Notes: generated by a model from the sequence alone, not told the origin. 46,285 bases of DNA from an uncultured Sphingomonas sp. (GCF_937871615.1 NZ_CALMPA010000033.1:1-46285), one strand, 5' to 3'. Counted from the stretch's first letter, positions 15,165 to 25,476 are shown. Numbers and translations: made by a program.

Positions 15165-16535
15165 TCATTCCTCTCGGGTTTCCGTGATGCCGAGCAGTTT
15201 CAATTTGCGGTGAAGCGCCGATCGTTCCATCCCGATGAACGAGGCGGTACGGGAAATATTGCCGGAAAAGCGCCGAATCTGGACGCGAAGATATTCGCGC
15301 TCAAAGCTCTCCCGTGCCTCACGCAAAGGCGCCCCCATGATCGCCGCGGTGCCCGCCGCGCCGTCGCTTTCGCCCAGCACCTCGGACGGCAGAAGATCGA
15401 GGTCGATCCGACCGATGCGATCGCCCGGCGCGAGAATGATCGTGCGCTCCACGACGTTGCGTAACTGGCGGACATTGCCCGGCCAGTCGTAACTTTGCAG
15501 CGCGACCATCGCATCAACCGCGATCTCAGGTGTCGGCACGCGCCGTTCCGAGGCATAGTGCGCAACGAAATGCACGATGAGCGGCGGGATATCCTCGCGA
15601 CGTTCGGCCAGCGGCGGCAGCACCACCGGCACGACATTCAGGCGATAATAGAGATCCTCGCGGAAGCGTCCTTCCGCAATCTCATGCGTCAGATCGCGCG
15701 CGGTGGCGGATACAACGCGCACGTCCACCTTCACCAGCCGCGTGCCATTTACGCGGGTGAAGCTTTGATCGGTCAGCACGCGCAGGATGCGCGCCTGCGT
15801 CGCAATCGGCATGTCGGCGATTTCGTCGAGGAACAATGTGCCGCCATGCGCCTGTTCGAGCAGGCCGGGGCGGACGAGATCGCCCCCCTCCTCCACGCCG
15901 AACAATTCCTCCTCAACGCGTTCCGGGGTCATTCGGGCCGCGCTTACGATTATGAAGGGGCCGCCGGCGCGCTGGCTCCAGCCGTGGAGCAGGCGGGCGG
16001 CGATCTCCTTGCCGACGCCCGCCGGGCCGGTGATGAGGATACGACTGCCGGTGCTGGCGACACGCTTCAATGTCGCGCGGACCGCGTTGATCGCGCCGGA
16101 ATTCCCGGTGAGATCGGTATCGCGCCCCGCCGACGCGCGAAGCGAGGCGACTTCACGGCGCAGCCGCTCCGTCTCCGTCGCGCGCTCGACCATCAGCAGC
16201 AGGCGCTCGGCCTGGAACGGCTTTTCGATGAAATCGACCGCCCCGGCACGGATCGCGGCGACCGCGGTATCGAGATTGCCGTGGCCGGAGATCATCAGCA
16301 CCGGGATCGACGGATCGCGCCGCTTGATCTCATCGAGCAACTGAAGCCCGTCCAGCCGCGAGCCCTGTAACCACACATCGAGCAGGACGAGGCTCGGGCG
16401 CCGCGCGGCAATGCCCTCCAGCGCGGAATCGCTGTCAGCCGCGACGCGCGTTTCATAGCCTTCGTCCTCCAATACGCCGGCGACCAGTTCGCGGATATCG
16501 AGTTCGTCATCGACGACGAGAATGTCGAGCGCCAT
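15165..16535 (-). CDS. ntrX: NtrX, response regulator of the NtrYX system
   Basis: The 456-residue regulator has a receiver domain with phospho-acceptor D53 (LLDVWLQG) and K105 in EKPF. An AAA+ domain follows with Walker A GPAGVGKE at 170-177 and Walker B GTLFLDEIADM, then a Fis-type helix-turn-helix (SRTASFIGMERSALHRKL). At the place of the sigma-54-contacting GAFTGA loop it reads GVEEGGDLVRPG, so it should not activate sigma-54 promoters in the classical way; this loss is usual in alphaproteobacterial NtrX. It lies 2 nt after ntrY. Confidence 0.95.
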   Translation of the reverse strand: MALDILVVDDELDIRELVAGVLEDEGYETRVAADSDSALEGIAARRPSLVLLDVWLQGSRLDGLQLLDEIKRRDPSIPVLMISGHGNLDTAVAAIRAGAVDFIEKPFQAERLLLMVERATETERLRREVASLRASAGRDTDLTGNSGAINAVRATLKRVASTGSRILITGPAGVGKEIAARLLHGWSQRAGGPFIIVSAARMTPERVEEELFGVEEGGDLVRPGLLEQAHGGTLFLDEIADMPIATQARILRVLTDQSFTRVNGTRLVKVDVRVVSATARDLTHEIAEGRFREDLYYRLNVVPVVLPPLAERREDIPPLIVHFVAHYASERRVPTPEIAVDAMVALQSYDWPGNVRQLRNVVERTIILAPGDRIGRIDLDLLPSEVLGESDGAAGTAAIMGAPLREARESFEREYLRVQIRRFSGNISRTASFIGMERSALHRKLKLLGITETREE

Positions 16536-16537
16536 GT

Positions 16538-18772
16538 TCAGATCATCCGATTGGGGGTTAGCGCCGCGATGCTTTCCACATCGCCGTCAGCGGCAAGATC
16601 GTCTCCGGCATCCAGCCCGGCGAGCGCGGTGGTATCGAACGTCATGGTAACCAACGCGCCACCTCCGGCGTGATCGGAAAATGAAATAGTTCCAAAATGT
16701 TCCTCGACGATCTTCTTGACGATCGCGAGGCCGAGGCCGGTGCCCCGTGCACGCGTTGTCATATAAGGTTCGACGATGCGATCGCGCTCCACCGGCAAGC
16801 CGACGCCAGTATCCGCGACGGTGATCGTGACACGACCGGGCTTCTCGGCCAGCGTCATGCGGACCTCGCCGCCATCAACGCCTTTTGCTTCAATTGCTTC
16901 CACCGCGTTCTTGACAATATTGGTAAGCGCCTGCCCGATCTGGCGCCGATCGCAAACCAGCGTCGGGCCGGGCTCGTCATGCAGCAGTTCGAAGCGCAGC
17001 CCGCTATGCCCGACCTCGTGGAGAAACATCGTCTGCCGCGCGATATCGACCAGCGATTCCATGCGGAACACCGGCTTTGGCATACGCGCGAAGGAGGAAA
17101 ATTCATCGACCATGCGCCGCAAATCCCCCACCTGACGCACGATCGTATCGGTCAGCCGGGCGAAGGTGGTATCCCCCTCCTCCACCTTCGCGCCGTAACG
17201 CCGCTGGAGCCGCTCCGCTGCAAGCTGGATCGGGGTGAGCGGATTCTTGATCTCATGCGCGATCCGCCGCGCGACATCGGCCCAGGCGGCGCGGCGCTGA
17301 TCGAGCAATTGCTGGGTGATATCGTCGAACGTCAGGATCGGGCCGGTGCCGTCGCGCGCGATGCGCACCGCGAGCGTCCTCGGCTCCGCGTTCACCGTGA
17401 CCTGGACGATCGCCTCGCGCGCATTGCCGTCGAGCAGCGCGTCCAGCTCGGGCGAGACCGCCGCGAGCGACCGGCCCGCCGGGGATTCCGAGATGCCAAG
17501 CAGCGTTTCGGCCGAACTGTTGATGAGCCGCACCGTGCGATCGCCGGCGATCGAGATCACCCCCGCCGACACGCCGGACATCACCGCTTCGATCAGGGCG
17601 CGCCGGCTGTCCAGTTGCGCATTGGCGGTGACAAGCGCGGTGTTCTGCGCCTGAAGCTGCTCGGTCATGCGATTGAAGGCGGTCGCCAGCGTGCCCACCT
17701 CGTCCCGCGCGGTGGTGTCGGCGACGCGCGCCGAAAGATCGCCCCCTTCCACGCGCCGCGCCGCATCGACCAGTTCGCCAACCGGGCGCACCAGCCGATC
17801 CGCCACCGCCAGCGCGATCCACACCGCAACCCCCACGATCAGCAGCGAGAGCAGCAGCAACGCGACGTTGAAGCGCACCTGCAGCGTTCGCGCCTTCGCC
17901 AGCAGCGCGTGATAATTGGCGAGCGCCGCTTCCGCGCGCTGCGTCTGCGTCGTCATCTGCTTCGGATCGGTGACCCGCGCTGCATAGAGGAACATGTCGG
18001 ACCCCGGCACGCGCGTTACGGTCTGGATGCGATCCCCCGTCACCGTCACCACGCTGCGCTGCCCGCGCCGAAGCTCGCTCACGGCGTCCGCGGAAATCTG
18101 TCGCGCGAGATTGAGGTCATAGGGATTGACGAACGCCAGCGTCTGCAATTCGCCATTGGGCGCAACCGCGAACAGGAACGCTTCCGACAGGCTGCGATAA
18201 TAGGTCTGCTGAAACAGGAAGGGGCGGAAGCGCGGATCGTCCAGCGGGCGGCGGTGCAGTTCATCGGAGATATCCTGCGCCATCGTCACGGTGGCTTCTT
18301 CCCACCGCTGGAGAAACTGATTGTATGAGGCGCGGGTGAGCGTCGTCGCATTCTCGAACACCGCGCGCGCGCGATCGGAATACCAGAATTGCACGCCATA
18401 TTGGAACAGCAACGACGCGGCGATGGTGACGAGCAGCATCGGCACCGCCGCCGTGATCGAGAAAATCGCGACGAGCCGGACGTGTAGCCGCCCTTCCCCG
18501 CCGATCGGCGAACGCCGCGCGCGGCGGTTCGCGATCCGCCGGCCGAGCAGCATCATGAGCGCGATGCCCGGCACGAGATTGGCGATGAGCAGCAATGCCA
18601 CCAGCGGCGGCGCGATCAGCCCTTGTGGCCGCCCGGCATGTTCGATCACGAAATAGCTCGATACGCCGACGCTGATCGAGAGCGCCAGGACGGCAAGCTC
18701 GATCAGTGGCGTCACGACGAAGCGCCGTTTCGGCGCTGATTCGATCCCCGTGCGTGCCAGTTCGGCGTTCAT
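16538..18772 (-). CDS. ntrY: NtrY, membrane sensor histidine kinase
   Basis: Partner kinase of NtrX, linked in alphaproteobacteria to nitrogen, redox and envelope responses. Of 744 residues, about 1-125 hold three membrane spans (near 22-43, 53-76, 100-124). A periplasmic domain follows, then a fourth span (LLLLSLLIVGVAVWIALAV), a HAMP linker, a PAS domain and the HisKA box RRIAHEIKNPLTP, and a HATPase domain with GVGLP and RGTGLGLAIVKK. The start is set at ATG 18772; the frame extends to 18865, but that extension has no ribosome site. The ribosome site at 18772 is also weak. Confidence 0.93.
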   Translation of the reverse strand: MNAELARTGIESAPKRRFVVTPLIELAVLALSISVGVSSYFVIEHAGRPQGLIAPPLVALLLIANLVPGIALMMLLGRRIANRRARRSPIGGEGRLHVRLVAIFSITAAVPMLLVTIAASLLFQYGVQFWYSDRARAVFENATTLTRASYNQFLQRWEEATVTMAQDISDELHRRPLDDPRFRPFLFQQTYYRSLSEAFLFAVAPNGELQTLAFVNPYDLNLARQISADAVSELRRGQRSVVTVTGDRIQTVTRVPGSDMFLYAARVTDPKQMTTQTQRAEAALANYHALLAKARTLQVRFNVALLLLSLLIVGVAVWIALAVADRLVRPVGELVDAARRVEGGDLSARVADTTARDEVGTLATAFNRMTEQLQAQNTALVTANAQLDSRRALIEAVMSGVSAGVISIAGDRTVRLINSSAETLLGISESPAGRSLAAVSPELDALLDGNAREAIVQVTVNAEPRTLAVRIARDGTGPILTFDDITQQLLDQRRAAWADVARRIAHEIKNPLTPIQLAAERLQRRYGAKVEEGDTTFARLTDTIVRQVGDLRRMVDEFSSFARMPKPVFRMESLVDIARQTMFLHEVGHSGLRFELLHDEPGPTLVCDRRQIGQALTNIVKNAVEAIEAKGVDGGEVRMTLAEKPGRVTITVADTGVGLPVERDRIVEPYMTTRARGTGLGLAIVKKIVEEHFGTISFSDHAGGGALVTMTFDTTALAGLDAGDDLAADGDVESIAALTPNRMI

Positions 18773-18833
18773 CGTCGCTCTGCTACAACAAAGGTGTTGC
18801 AGCGAGAACACATAATCGACCGGCGCGCCTGGG

Positions 18834-20264
18834 TCAGCGATCAGCCGAGCGCGCGACCGGATCAATGCCCAGCATATCGAGACGCTTGCGCAATGTGTTG
18901 CGATTCAGCCCCATCGCCCGTGCCGCGCGCAACTGATTGCCGCCAAACCGCGCGAGCATGGTTTCGATCAGCGGTCGCTCCATTTCGGCGATCAGCCGAT
19001 CGTAGAGCGTGCCGTCTTCCAGCACCGCCGGTTCGCTCAGCGCCAGTTGCTCGATATAGGCACGCACCGCGACATCAATCGCCGGATCGAGCGCGGGCAC
19101 GACGCCGGGCGCACCGAGCATCTCGCGAATCTCGCCCGCGCTGATCCGGTCGTCACGCAAAAGCGCGGCCAGCCGGCGCATGAGGTTTTCAAGCTCGCGC
19201 ACATTGCCGGGCCAGTCATGCGCCTGGAGCACGTCCACCGCATCATCGCCCAGCATCTTGCGCGGCAGCCCGGCCTCCGCCGCGCGATCGAGGAAATGGC
19301 GGGCGAGCGCGCCGATATCCTGCCGCCGTTCGCGCAGGGCGGGCAGCACGATCGGCACGACATTGAGCCGGTAATAGAGATCCTCGCGAAACGCGCCACG
19401 GGCCACCGCCTGATGCAGATCGCGATTGGTGGCGGCGATGATGCGAACGTCCGCGCGGATCGTGCGCGAGCCGCCGACCGTCGTGAACTCGCCCTGCTGC
19501 AACACCCGGAGCAGCCGGGTTTGCGCCTCGATCGGCATGTCCCCGATTTCATCGAGAAACAGGGTGCCGCCCGCCGCCTGCTCGAACCGGCCGGCATTGC
19601 GCTGCGCCGCGCCGGTGAACGCGCCACGCTCATGCCCGAACAGTTCTGCCTCGATCAGTTCGCGCGGGATCGCCGCCATGTTGATCGCCACGAACGGCCC
19701 GTGTCGACGCGCGCCGAGATCGTGGATGGCGCGCGCGACGAGTTCCTTCCCCGTGCCGGATTCGCCCGACACCAGCACGGTCAGGTCGTTCGACACCAGC
19801 CGCGCGATCACGCGATACACTTCCTGCATCGCCGGGGAGCGCCCGATCAGCGGCAGCGCCTGATCCTCGTCGGCCTCCGGGCGGGGGATCGCGGGGCCGC
19901 GCCGGGCGAGCGCCTTCGCCACCGTGCGGCTGAGCGTATCGAGATCGAACGGCTTGGGCAGATAATCATAGGCGCCCGCCTCATTGGCGCGCACCGCGGT
20001 GGCGAGCGTGTTGCGTGCGGACAGGACGATCACCGGCATGTCCGGACGTTCGCTGACCAGGCGGGTCGCATTCTCGATCCCGTCGCCATCGGGAAGCACG
20101 ACATCGGTGATGAGCACATCCGGCGCGCCGAGCTTCAACTCGCGATCAAGCTCCGCAAGGCTCGCGGCGGTACGCACGCGATACCCCGCGCGACGCAGCG
20201 CCTGCGCCACCACGGTGCGGACCGCATTGTCGTCATCGACCAGCAGCACCTCACCCGAAATCAC
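18834..20264 (-). CDS. ntrC: NtrC, nitrogen regulator (sigma-54 activator)
   Basis: The 476-residue response regulator has phospho-acceptor D54, Walker A GESGTGKE near 167-174, an intact GAFTGA loop at 214-219 for sigma-54 contact, and a Fis-type C-terminal helix-turn-helix (RAARAMGLNRNTLRKRL). When phosphorylated by NtrB it should activate nitrogen-assimilation promoters. Translation starts at a GTG (20264) overlapping the ntrB stop by 4 bp, with GAGGG upstream; the longer frame to 20471 runs inside ntrB and is a shadow. Confidence 0.95.
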   Translation of the reverse strand: MISGEVLLVDDDNAVRTVVAQALRRAGYRVRTAASLAELDRELKLGAPDVLITDVVLPDGDGIENATRLVSERPDMPVIVLSARNTLATAVRANEAGAYDYLPKPFDLDTLSRTVAKALARRGPAIPRPEADEDQALPLIGRSPAMQEVYRVIARLVSNDLTVLVSGESGTGKELVARAIHDLGARRHGPFVAINMAAIPRELIEAELFGHERGAFTGAAQRNAGRFEQAAGGTLFLDEIGDMPIEAQTRLLRVLQQGEFTTVGGSRTIRADVRIIAATNRDLHQAVARGAFREDLYYRLNVVPIVLPALRERRQDIGALARHFLDRAAEAGLPRKMLGDDAVDVLQAHDWPGNVRELENLMRRLAALLRDDRISAGEIREMLGAPGVVPALDPAIDVAVRAYIEQLALSEPAVLEDGTLYDRLIAEMERPLIETMLARFGGNQLRAARAMGLNRNTLRKRLDMLGIDPVARSADR

Positions 20265-21334
20265 GCGGTCGCCCTCGGCAGCAGGATGCGGAATACGGTC
20301 ATGTGCGGCACGCCCTCGCGCGAATATTGGATGATGCCGCCCATGTCGCGGATGAGCTTGTCGACCAGCGCCAGCCCAAGCCCTTTTCCTTCCGGGCGGC
20401 TCGATACGAACGGGTCGAACAGATGCTCGGCGATATCCTCCGGCGCGCCGGGGCCGGTGTCCATCACGCAAATCTCGATCGGCAGCGGAAGGCGCGGTTG
20501 GCCCGGCGCGGGTGATACCGCCATGCCGTGGCGGTAGGAGGTGGCGAGGACGATGCGCCGTTCGCCCCGTTCGCCAAGCACTTCGGCGGCATTCTTGAGC
20601 AGGTTCAGCAGCACCTGAAGTAATGCGTCGCGGTTGACCAGCGCGGGCGGCAGCGACGGATCGAAACGCTCCTCGATCGTCACGCCGCGCGCGAACCCGG
20701 CGAGCGCGACGCTGCGGGCATGGGCGAGCAGCGGATAGATGTTGAGCGGCTCGGGCACGAGCGGGCGAGTGTCGGTGAAATCCTCCATCCGATCAATCAG
20801 CGCGGTGATCCGATCAACTTCATCAATCATCAGCCGGGTGAGTTCGTCCACCGGCACGCCGTCCGCGATCAACTGCGCCGCGCCGCGAATGCTGGACAGC
20901 GGATTCTTGATCTCATGCGCCAGCATTGCCGCCGCCCCCACCGCCGAACGTGCCGCCGCCGCGCGATCGGCGGAATGGCCCAGCCGCCGCGTGGTCGCCG
21001 CGTTATGGAGCGTGATCGCGCGCCAGCCGGGATGATCGACAAGCTCGACCTGCGCGAGATCGACCCGCAGCCGTCCGCTCCCGCGCGTCTCGATTTCGGT
21101 GTCGAAGGCGGCGAAACCGCGCCCCGCCTGCCCGCCCGCCTCCTCCGGAAGCGCCAGCACGCCACGCAGCGGCCGGCCGACCATCGCGCGTTCCGATCGG
21201 TTGAGCAGCAATTCGCATTCGGCGTTGGCGCGGACTACCCGATCCTCGGGGTCGATGAGCAACACCGCGACTGGCAATGCCGCGAGCACTTCCGCCGGCT
21301 CGGGCGCCTGTCCCGTGCCCCGCGCGCCCGGCAT
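20261..21334 (-). CDS. ntrB: NtrB, nitrogen-sensing histidine kinase
   Basis: Soluble kinase of 357 residues with an N-terminal PAS domain (about 15-110), phospho-acceptor H140 in LAHEIKNPLSSIRGAAQ, and a HATPase domain with DTGPGAP and GKGLGLALV. It phosphorylates NtrC under nitrogen limitation and is normally controlled by PII protein; no glnB is in this window. The ATG at 21334 overlaps the dusB stop by one base (TGATG). An ATG at 21358 in the same frame is possible and would add 8 residues. Confidence 0.94.
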   Translation of the reverse strand: MPGARGTGQAPEPAEVLAALPVAVLLIDPEDRVVRANAECELLLNRSERAMVGRPLRGVLALPEEAGGQAGRGFAAFDTEIETRGSGRLRVDLAQVELVDHPGWRAITLHNAATTRRLGHSADRAAAARSAVGAAAMLAHEIKNPLSSIRGAAQLIADGVPVDELTRLMIDEVDRITALIDRMEDFTDTRPLVPEPLNIYPLLAHARSVALAGFARGVTIEERFDPSLPPALVNRDALLQVLLNLLKNAAEVLGERGERRIVLATSYRHGMAVSPAPGQPRLPLPIEICVMDTGPGAPEDIAEHLFDPFVSSRPEGKGLGLALVDKLIRDMGGIIQYSREGVPHMTVFRILLPRATA

Positions 21335-22332
21335 CACGCCGCCGCGCGGCTGCGCCATGGGGCGTAGAATTCCGCGAGCATCGCCTGTACGCGCTTCGCA
21401 TCCGGCTCCTGATTGACCTTGTTGCGGAACTCCGCCGATCCAGGCAGCCCCTTGGTGTACCAGCCGATATGCTTGCGTGCCATGTTCACGCCGGTCATCG
21501 TGCCATAATGCGCGAGCATCGCTTCATAATGCTCGGTAATCGCGATATATTGATCCTCGATGGCGGGGTCTTCGACGCGCGCGCCGGTGGTGAGCCATTC
21601 CATCACCTGCGCCAGGAACCACGGGCGGCCATAAGCGCCGCGCCCGATCATCACCCCATCCGCGCCGGAAAGTTCCAGCGCGCGGCTGGCATCCTCAAGG
21701 CTGCATATGTCGCCGTTGACGATCACTGGCACCGTCACCGCATCCTTCACCCCGCGCACGAACGCCCAATCGGCGGTGCCCTTGTACATCTGATTTCGGG
21801 TGCGACCATGGACGGTAATCATCCGGCAGCCGAGATCCTCCGCGATCCGGGCAAGCTCGGGCGCATTCAGACTGTCGTGGCACCAGCCCATCCGCATCTT
21901 GAGCGTAACGGGGGCCTTCACCGCCTTCACCACCGCCGCGATGATGCCGCCGGCGAGCCCGAGATCGCGCATCAGCGCCGATCCCGCATCGCCGTTCGTC
22001 ACCTTGCGGACCGGGCAACCCATATTGATGTCGATGATCGCGGCGCCCTTGTCCTCCGCAAGCTTCGCCGCCTCCCCCATCTCATACGGGGTACAGCCGA
22101 CAAGCTGCATCGACACCGGCTCCTCCGACAGATGCCATGCCGCTTTCTGGATCGACTGCCGCGTCTCGCGCAGCGCCGCCTGACTGGCGATCATCTCGGT
22201 GACATTGAGCCCGGAGCCATAACGGCGCACGAGCGTGCGGAACGGCTGATCCGTCACGCCGGTCATCGGCGCGAGAACCACCGGATTGTCGATCCGCACC
22301 GGGCCGATCTGAATGGGAGCTAGGGTTCGCAT
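21334..22332 (-). CDS. dusB: tRNA-dihydrouridine synthase (NifR3)
   Basis: Flavin enzyme that reduces uridine to dihydrouridine in tRNA D loops. The 332-residue TIM barrel has the DUS start [13 protein letters not shown], the catalytic-cysteine segment [20 protein letters not shown] and HGRTR. The dusB-ntrB-ntrC order is the classical nifR3-ntrBC operon of alphaproteobacteria. It is the first gene of the operon; the 66-nt gap upstream (22333-22398) is where a promoter should be, though I see no clear -35/-10 pair. Confidence 0.95.
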   Translation of the reverse strand: MRTLAPIQIGPVRIDNPVVLAPMTGVTDQPFRTLVRRYGSGLNVTEMIASQAALRETRQSIQKAAWHLSEEPVSMQLVGCTPYEMGEAAKLAEDKGAAIIDINMGCPVRKVTNGDAGSALMRDLGLAGGIIAAVVKAVKAPVTLKMRMGWCHDSLNAPELARIAEDLGCRMITVHGRTRNQMYKGTADWAFVRGVKDAVTVPVIVNGDICSLEDASRALELSGADGVMIGRGAYGRPWFLAQVMEWLTTGARVEDPAIEDQYIAITEHYEAMLAHYGTMTGVNMARKHIGWYTKGLPGSAEFRNKVNQEPDAKRVQAMLAEFYAPWRSRAAA

Positions 22333-22398
22333 GGCTGCCTGAAAAATGGGCAGTTAGGACAAGCGGACCGCGCTGGCAAGGTGCGGTGCCTGTGAAAG

Positions 22399-22917
22399 CT
22401 ATAGCGCGCGGGCGAAGATCAGGTCGTCGTGCCAGGTCGATCCGACAAGGAAGCGCCGCTCACCGACCACGGTTAAGCCCTGTTTGGCATAGAAACGCTG
22501 GGCACGGTGATTCCCGCCATAAACGCCGAGGAGAACGCGCCGGCACCCCTGCGCGCGCGCATCCGCGCACGCCCGCTCCATCAGCGCGGCGGCCATGCCC
22601 GTGCCGTGGGTGGGGAGCAACGCATAGATGCGCCGCAATTCGATATCGCCCGCTTCCGCCGGCACCGGCAGATCGGGCGTGGTGAGCACGGTATAGCCGA
22701 GCGGCGCGGCCCCGCGATCCGTTTCGGCGAGCGTCACCACGCTGACCGGATCGGCGATCCACGCGAGGAAGCTGGCGGGCGCGGATTTCGCGGCGACATG
22801 CGCGACGATATCCGCCCCGTCGAGAATGCCGGCGAACGCCTCAAGAAACGTCGCGCCGGCAACCAGCGAACAGGCGGCCGCGTCGGCGGCTTCCGCACGA
22901 CGCAACCGCCATTCCAT
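22399..22917 (-). CDS. GNAT-family N-acetyltransferase
   Basis: The 172-residue protein has the acetyl-CoA-binding GNAT core: strand LGYTVL, then IELRRIYALLPTHGTGMAAALMERA (motif A region with the modified R/Q-x-x-G-x-G/A as THGTGMA) and GVYGGNHRAQRFYAKQGL (motif B). The substrate is unknown. The ATG at 22917 comes one nucleotide after the ndk stop, so it is probably co-transcribed with ndk. A longer frame reaching into ndk is rejected. Confidence 0.85.
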   Translation of the reverse strand: MEWRLRRAEAADAAACSLVAGATFLEAFAGILDGADIVAHVAAKSAPASFLAWIADPVSVVTLAETDRGAAPLGYTVLTTPDLPVPAEAGDIELRRIYALLPTHGTGMAAALMERACADARAQGCRRVLLGVYGGNHRAQRFYAKQGLTVVGERRFLVGSTWHDDLIFARAL

Positions 22918-22918
22918 A

Positions 22919-23341
22919 TCAGCCGACGATTTCTTCGGGCTTGAAGAAATAGGCGATCTCGATCGCGGCATTCTCATCCGAATCCGAACCGTGGACGGTG
23001 TTGGCCTCGATCGACTCGGCCAGTTCCTTGCGGATCGTGCCCGGCTCGGCGTTTTCCGGGTTGGTCGCGCCCATGATGTCGCGGTTGCGCTGCATGGCGT
23101 TTTCCCCTTCCAGCACCTGCACGACGACCGGGCCGGAGGTCATGAAGGAAACCAGATCGTTGAAGAACGGGCGTTCCTTGTGGACCGCGTAGAAACCCTC
23201 GGCCTGCGCCTTGCTCATCTGGATGCGCTTGGAAGCGACGACCCGCAGCCCGGCATCCTCCAGCATCTTGGTGACGGCGCCGGTCAGGTTGCGGCGGGTG
23301 GCATCGGGCTTGATGATCGAAAAGGTACGGTTCGCGGCCAT
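22919..23341 (-). CDS. ndk: Nucleoside diphosphate kinase
   Basis: Transfers the terminal phosphate between nucleoside tri- and diphosphates through a phosphohistidine. The 140-residue length is standard. FSIIKPDA at the start, the catalytic histidine in ANTVHGSDS and the [11 protein letters not shown] loop are all present. The frame is open upstream to 23578, but the ATG at 23341 is where family similarity begins. It sits between holC upstream and the GNAT gene downstream. Confidence 0.97.
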   Translation of the reverse strand: MAANRTFSIIKPDATRRNLTGAVTKMLEDAGLRVVASKRIQMSKAQAEGFYAVHKERPFFNDLVSFMTSGPVVVQVLEGENAMQRNRDIMGATNPENAEPGTIRKELAESIEANTVHGSDSDENAAIEIAYFFKPEEIVG

Positions 23342-23423
23342 GACGGTCACGGGCTCCTTCGGATGGATGATTGGCGGAAAAACTGCGCGGCGCTTAGTCG
23401 GAGGGCGCAAAAAGCGCAACAGG

Positions 23424-23864
23424 TCAGGCCACCTGCTCCCAGCGCCCGGCATCGTTCTGCTTCCAGTAGCGCCGCTCGACGCCCTCATGCGCCTGAAGCC
23501 CGCGCCATGCCGCGCGCGCCGCCTCGATCGTTTCCTCGTCGAAGAAATGGAACGCGCGCTCGAACGCCAGCGCCGCATCGCGCCACGCGCCGTCGACCAG
23601 CGCGACGTGTTTCGCGCCGTTCGCGGGATCGACCTCCGCCGCGATCAGCACCGGCTGCGCGCCGTCGTCGCCCGCACCGGCCTGGGCATGAGGTAGGAAA
23701 CTGTCTGGCGCATAGCTCCACAGCAGGCGATCGAGCGCGATACGCTGCTGCTCGCCCGCGGCCACGATCAGCAGCCGGTTGCCGGACGCCACCACCTTCT
23801 CGGCGATTTGCGGCAACGCCCGGTCAAGCGGGGTGATCGTCAGGTGATAGAAATCGACCTGCAT
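23424..23864 (-). CDS. holC: DNA polymerase III chi subunit
   Basis: The 146-residue protein starts MQVDFYHLT and includes the conserved [15 protein letters not shown] and FLPHAQAG blocks of HolC, followed by an acidic helix near the end. Chi links the clamp loader to single-stranded DNA-binding protein. It follows pepA by 13 nt on the same strand; pepA-holC adjacency is widespread in proteobacteria. No psi subunit gene is visible. Confidence 0.92.
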   Translation of the reverse strand: MQVDFYHLTITPLDRALPQIAEKVVASGNRLLIVAAGEQQRIALDRLLWSYAPDSFLPHAQAGAGDDGAQPVLIAAEVDPANGAKHVALVDGAWRDAALAFERAFHFFDEETIEAARAAWRGLQAHEGVERRYWKQNDAGRWEQVA

Positions 23865-23877
23865 GGCTTTCCCGGCA

Positions 23878-25350
23878 TCAGCTCTCGAAATTATCCGCGA
23901 CGAACCGATCGAGCAGCCGCACGCCATAGCCGGTCGCGCCCTTGGCCCAGGTCGCCCCGTCCTTATCGGCCCATACCATGCCCGCGATGTCGAGATGCGC
24001 CCATTTCACACCATCCTCCACGAAACGCTGGAGGAATTGCGCCGCCGTGATCGACCCCGCGCCGCGCGGCCCGACATTCTTCATGTCGGCGATTGGGCTG
24101 TCGATCAGCTTGTTATAAGCGTCGCCAAGCGGGAAGCGCCACAATGGATCGCCGCTCGCCTTGCCCGCGCCGAGCAGCTTTTCCGCCAGCGCATCATCGT
24201 TCGCGAACAACCCGCCATGTTCGCTGCCGAGGCTGATAATCATCGCGCCGGTCAGCGTGGCGAGATCCACGATCGTTTTCACCTTGTGGGTTTTCTGCGC
24301 CCAGGTGATGCAGTCACACAGCACCAGCCGCCCTTCGGCATCGGTGTTGATGACCTCGATCGTCTGGCCGGACATCGAGGTGACGACATCGCCGGGGCGC
24401 TGCGCATTGCCGTCGGGCATGTTCTCGACCAGGCCGCAGATGCCGATGACATTGGCCTTCGCCTTGCGCATCGCCAGCGTCTTCATCGCGCCGGCGACCG
24501 CGCCAGCGCCGCCCATATCCCACTTCATGTCCTCCATCCCGGCGGCGGGCTTGATCGAGATGCCGCCGGTATCGAAGGTGACGCCCTTGCCGATCAGCGC
24601 CAGCGCCGGATCGCCCGAACCCGCGCCGTTCCAGCGCATCGCGAGCAGACGTGGCGCCCGGCGCGAGCCCTGCGACACGCCGAGTAGCGCGCCCATGCCG
24701 AGCTTCTTCATCGCCGGCTCGTCGAGCACCTCGATTTCGAGGCCGAGGCCCTGCGTTTCGGCGATGACGCGCTCGACGAAACTTTCGGGATAGAGGATGT
24801 TGGCCGGCAGGGTGACGAGCGTGCGGGTCAGCGCCAGCCCCTGCGTCACCGCGTCGCGTTCGCGCCACGCTTCCTCGCTCCCGTTCGGCGCGCCGACGAT
24901 CGTCACCGTCGCAAGGGTCGGCTTCGATTTTTCCGGCAGGCGGGTGCGATATTCGTCGAACCGCCAGCCGCGCTGCGCCGCGCCGGCGGCCAGCCGCGCG
25001 GCGGCCACCGCGCTCGCGTCGCTGCCGGCGAGGTCCACCGTAACGCCCGTTGCGCCCGAGGTGATGAGCTTCGCCGTCAACGCCCCGCCCGCGCGTTCGT
25101 AAGATGCGTCGTCTCCACCGCCGACACCGAGCAGCAGCACGCGCGTGACCCCGTGGCTCTCGCCGACAAAGGCTTCCGCAACAGTCCCCGGCTCGCCTTC
25201 GAAGCGCTGCCCCGTGGCCGCGGCGGCAAGAATCGCGCGAGCGGCGGCGTCGACGCCAGGAAGCGCGAGCGCGGGCAGATCGGCCTTCTTCACGACATGG
25301 GCAACGACATCGGCATCCGCGGCGCGCGACTGGGCGAAAACGATCTTCAT
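23878..25350 (-). CDS. pepA: Leucyl aminopeptidase (M17)
   Basis: The 490-residue cytosolic enzyme releases N-terminal residues and uses two metal ions. Metal-binding and catalytic segments are in order: IGKGVTFDTGGISIKP, MKWDMGGAGAV, and NTDAEGRLVLCD, the M17 signature. The ATG at 25350 has an AGAGGA site upstream; the open frame beyond it runs through the divergent lptD region and is a shadow. In E. coli PepA also binds DNA, but no such role can be read here. Confidence 0.96.
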   Translation of the reverse strand: MKIVFAQSRAADADVVAHVVKKADLPALALPGVDAAARAILAAAATGQRFEGEPGTVAEAFVGESHGVTRVLLLGVGGGDDASYERAGGALTAKLITSGATGVTVDLAGSDASAVAAARLAAGAAQRGWRFDEYRTRLPEKSKPTLATVTIVGAPNGSEEAWRERDAVTQGLALTRTLVTLPANILYPESFVERVIAETQGLGLEIEVLDEPAMKKLGMGALLGVSQGSRRAPRLLAMRWNGAGSGDPALALIGKGVTFDTGGISIKPAAGMEDMKWDMGGAGAVAGAMKTLAMRKAKANVIGICGLVENMPDGNAQRPGDVVTSMSGQTIEVINTDAEGRLVLCDCITWAQKTHKVKTIVDLATLTGAMIISLGSEHGGLFANDDALAEKLLGAGKASGDPLWRFPLGDAYNKLIDSPIADMKNVGPRGAGSITAAQFLQRFVEDGVKWAHLDIAGMVWADKDGATWAKGATGYGVRLLDRFVADNFES

Positions 25351-25476
25351 CTCACAATCCTCTATACCTTCATCTGGTCCCTGACCCTTCCCGCATCGGC
25401 TGGCAAGGCGTTGCAGGCGCCGCGTTGCGATGCGATAGGGCGCAAGTCCGCCGCCATTCCGGCCGCGCAGACGAAG

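Noticed and set aside
16697-20537. Plus-strand open frames of about 540 and 500 residues opposite ntrY and ntrC
   Set aside because: Composition is dominated by Arg, His and Asp with no domain motifs; they mirror the codon bias of the real genes.
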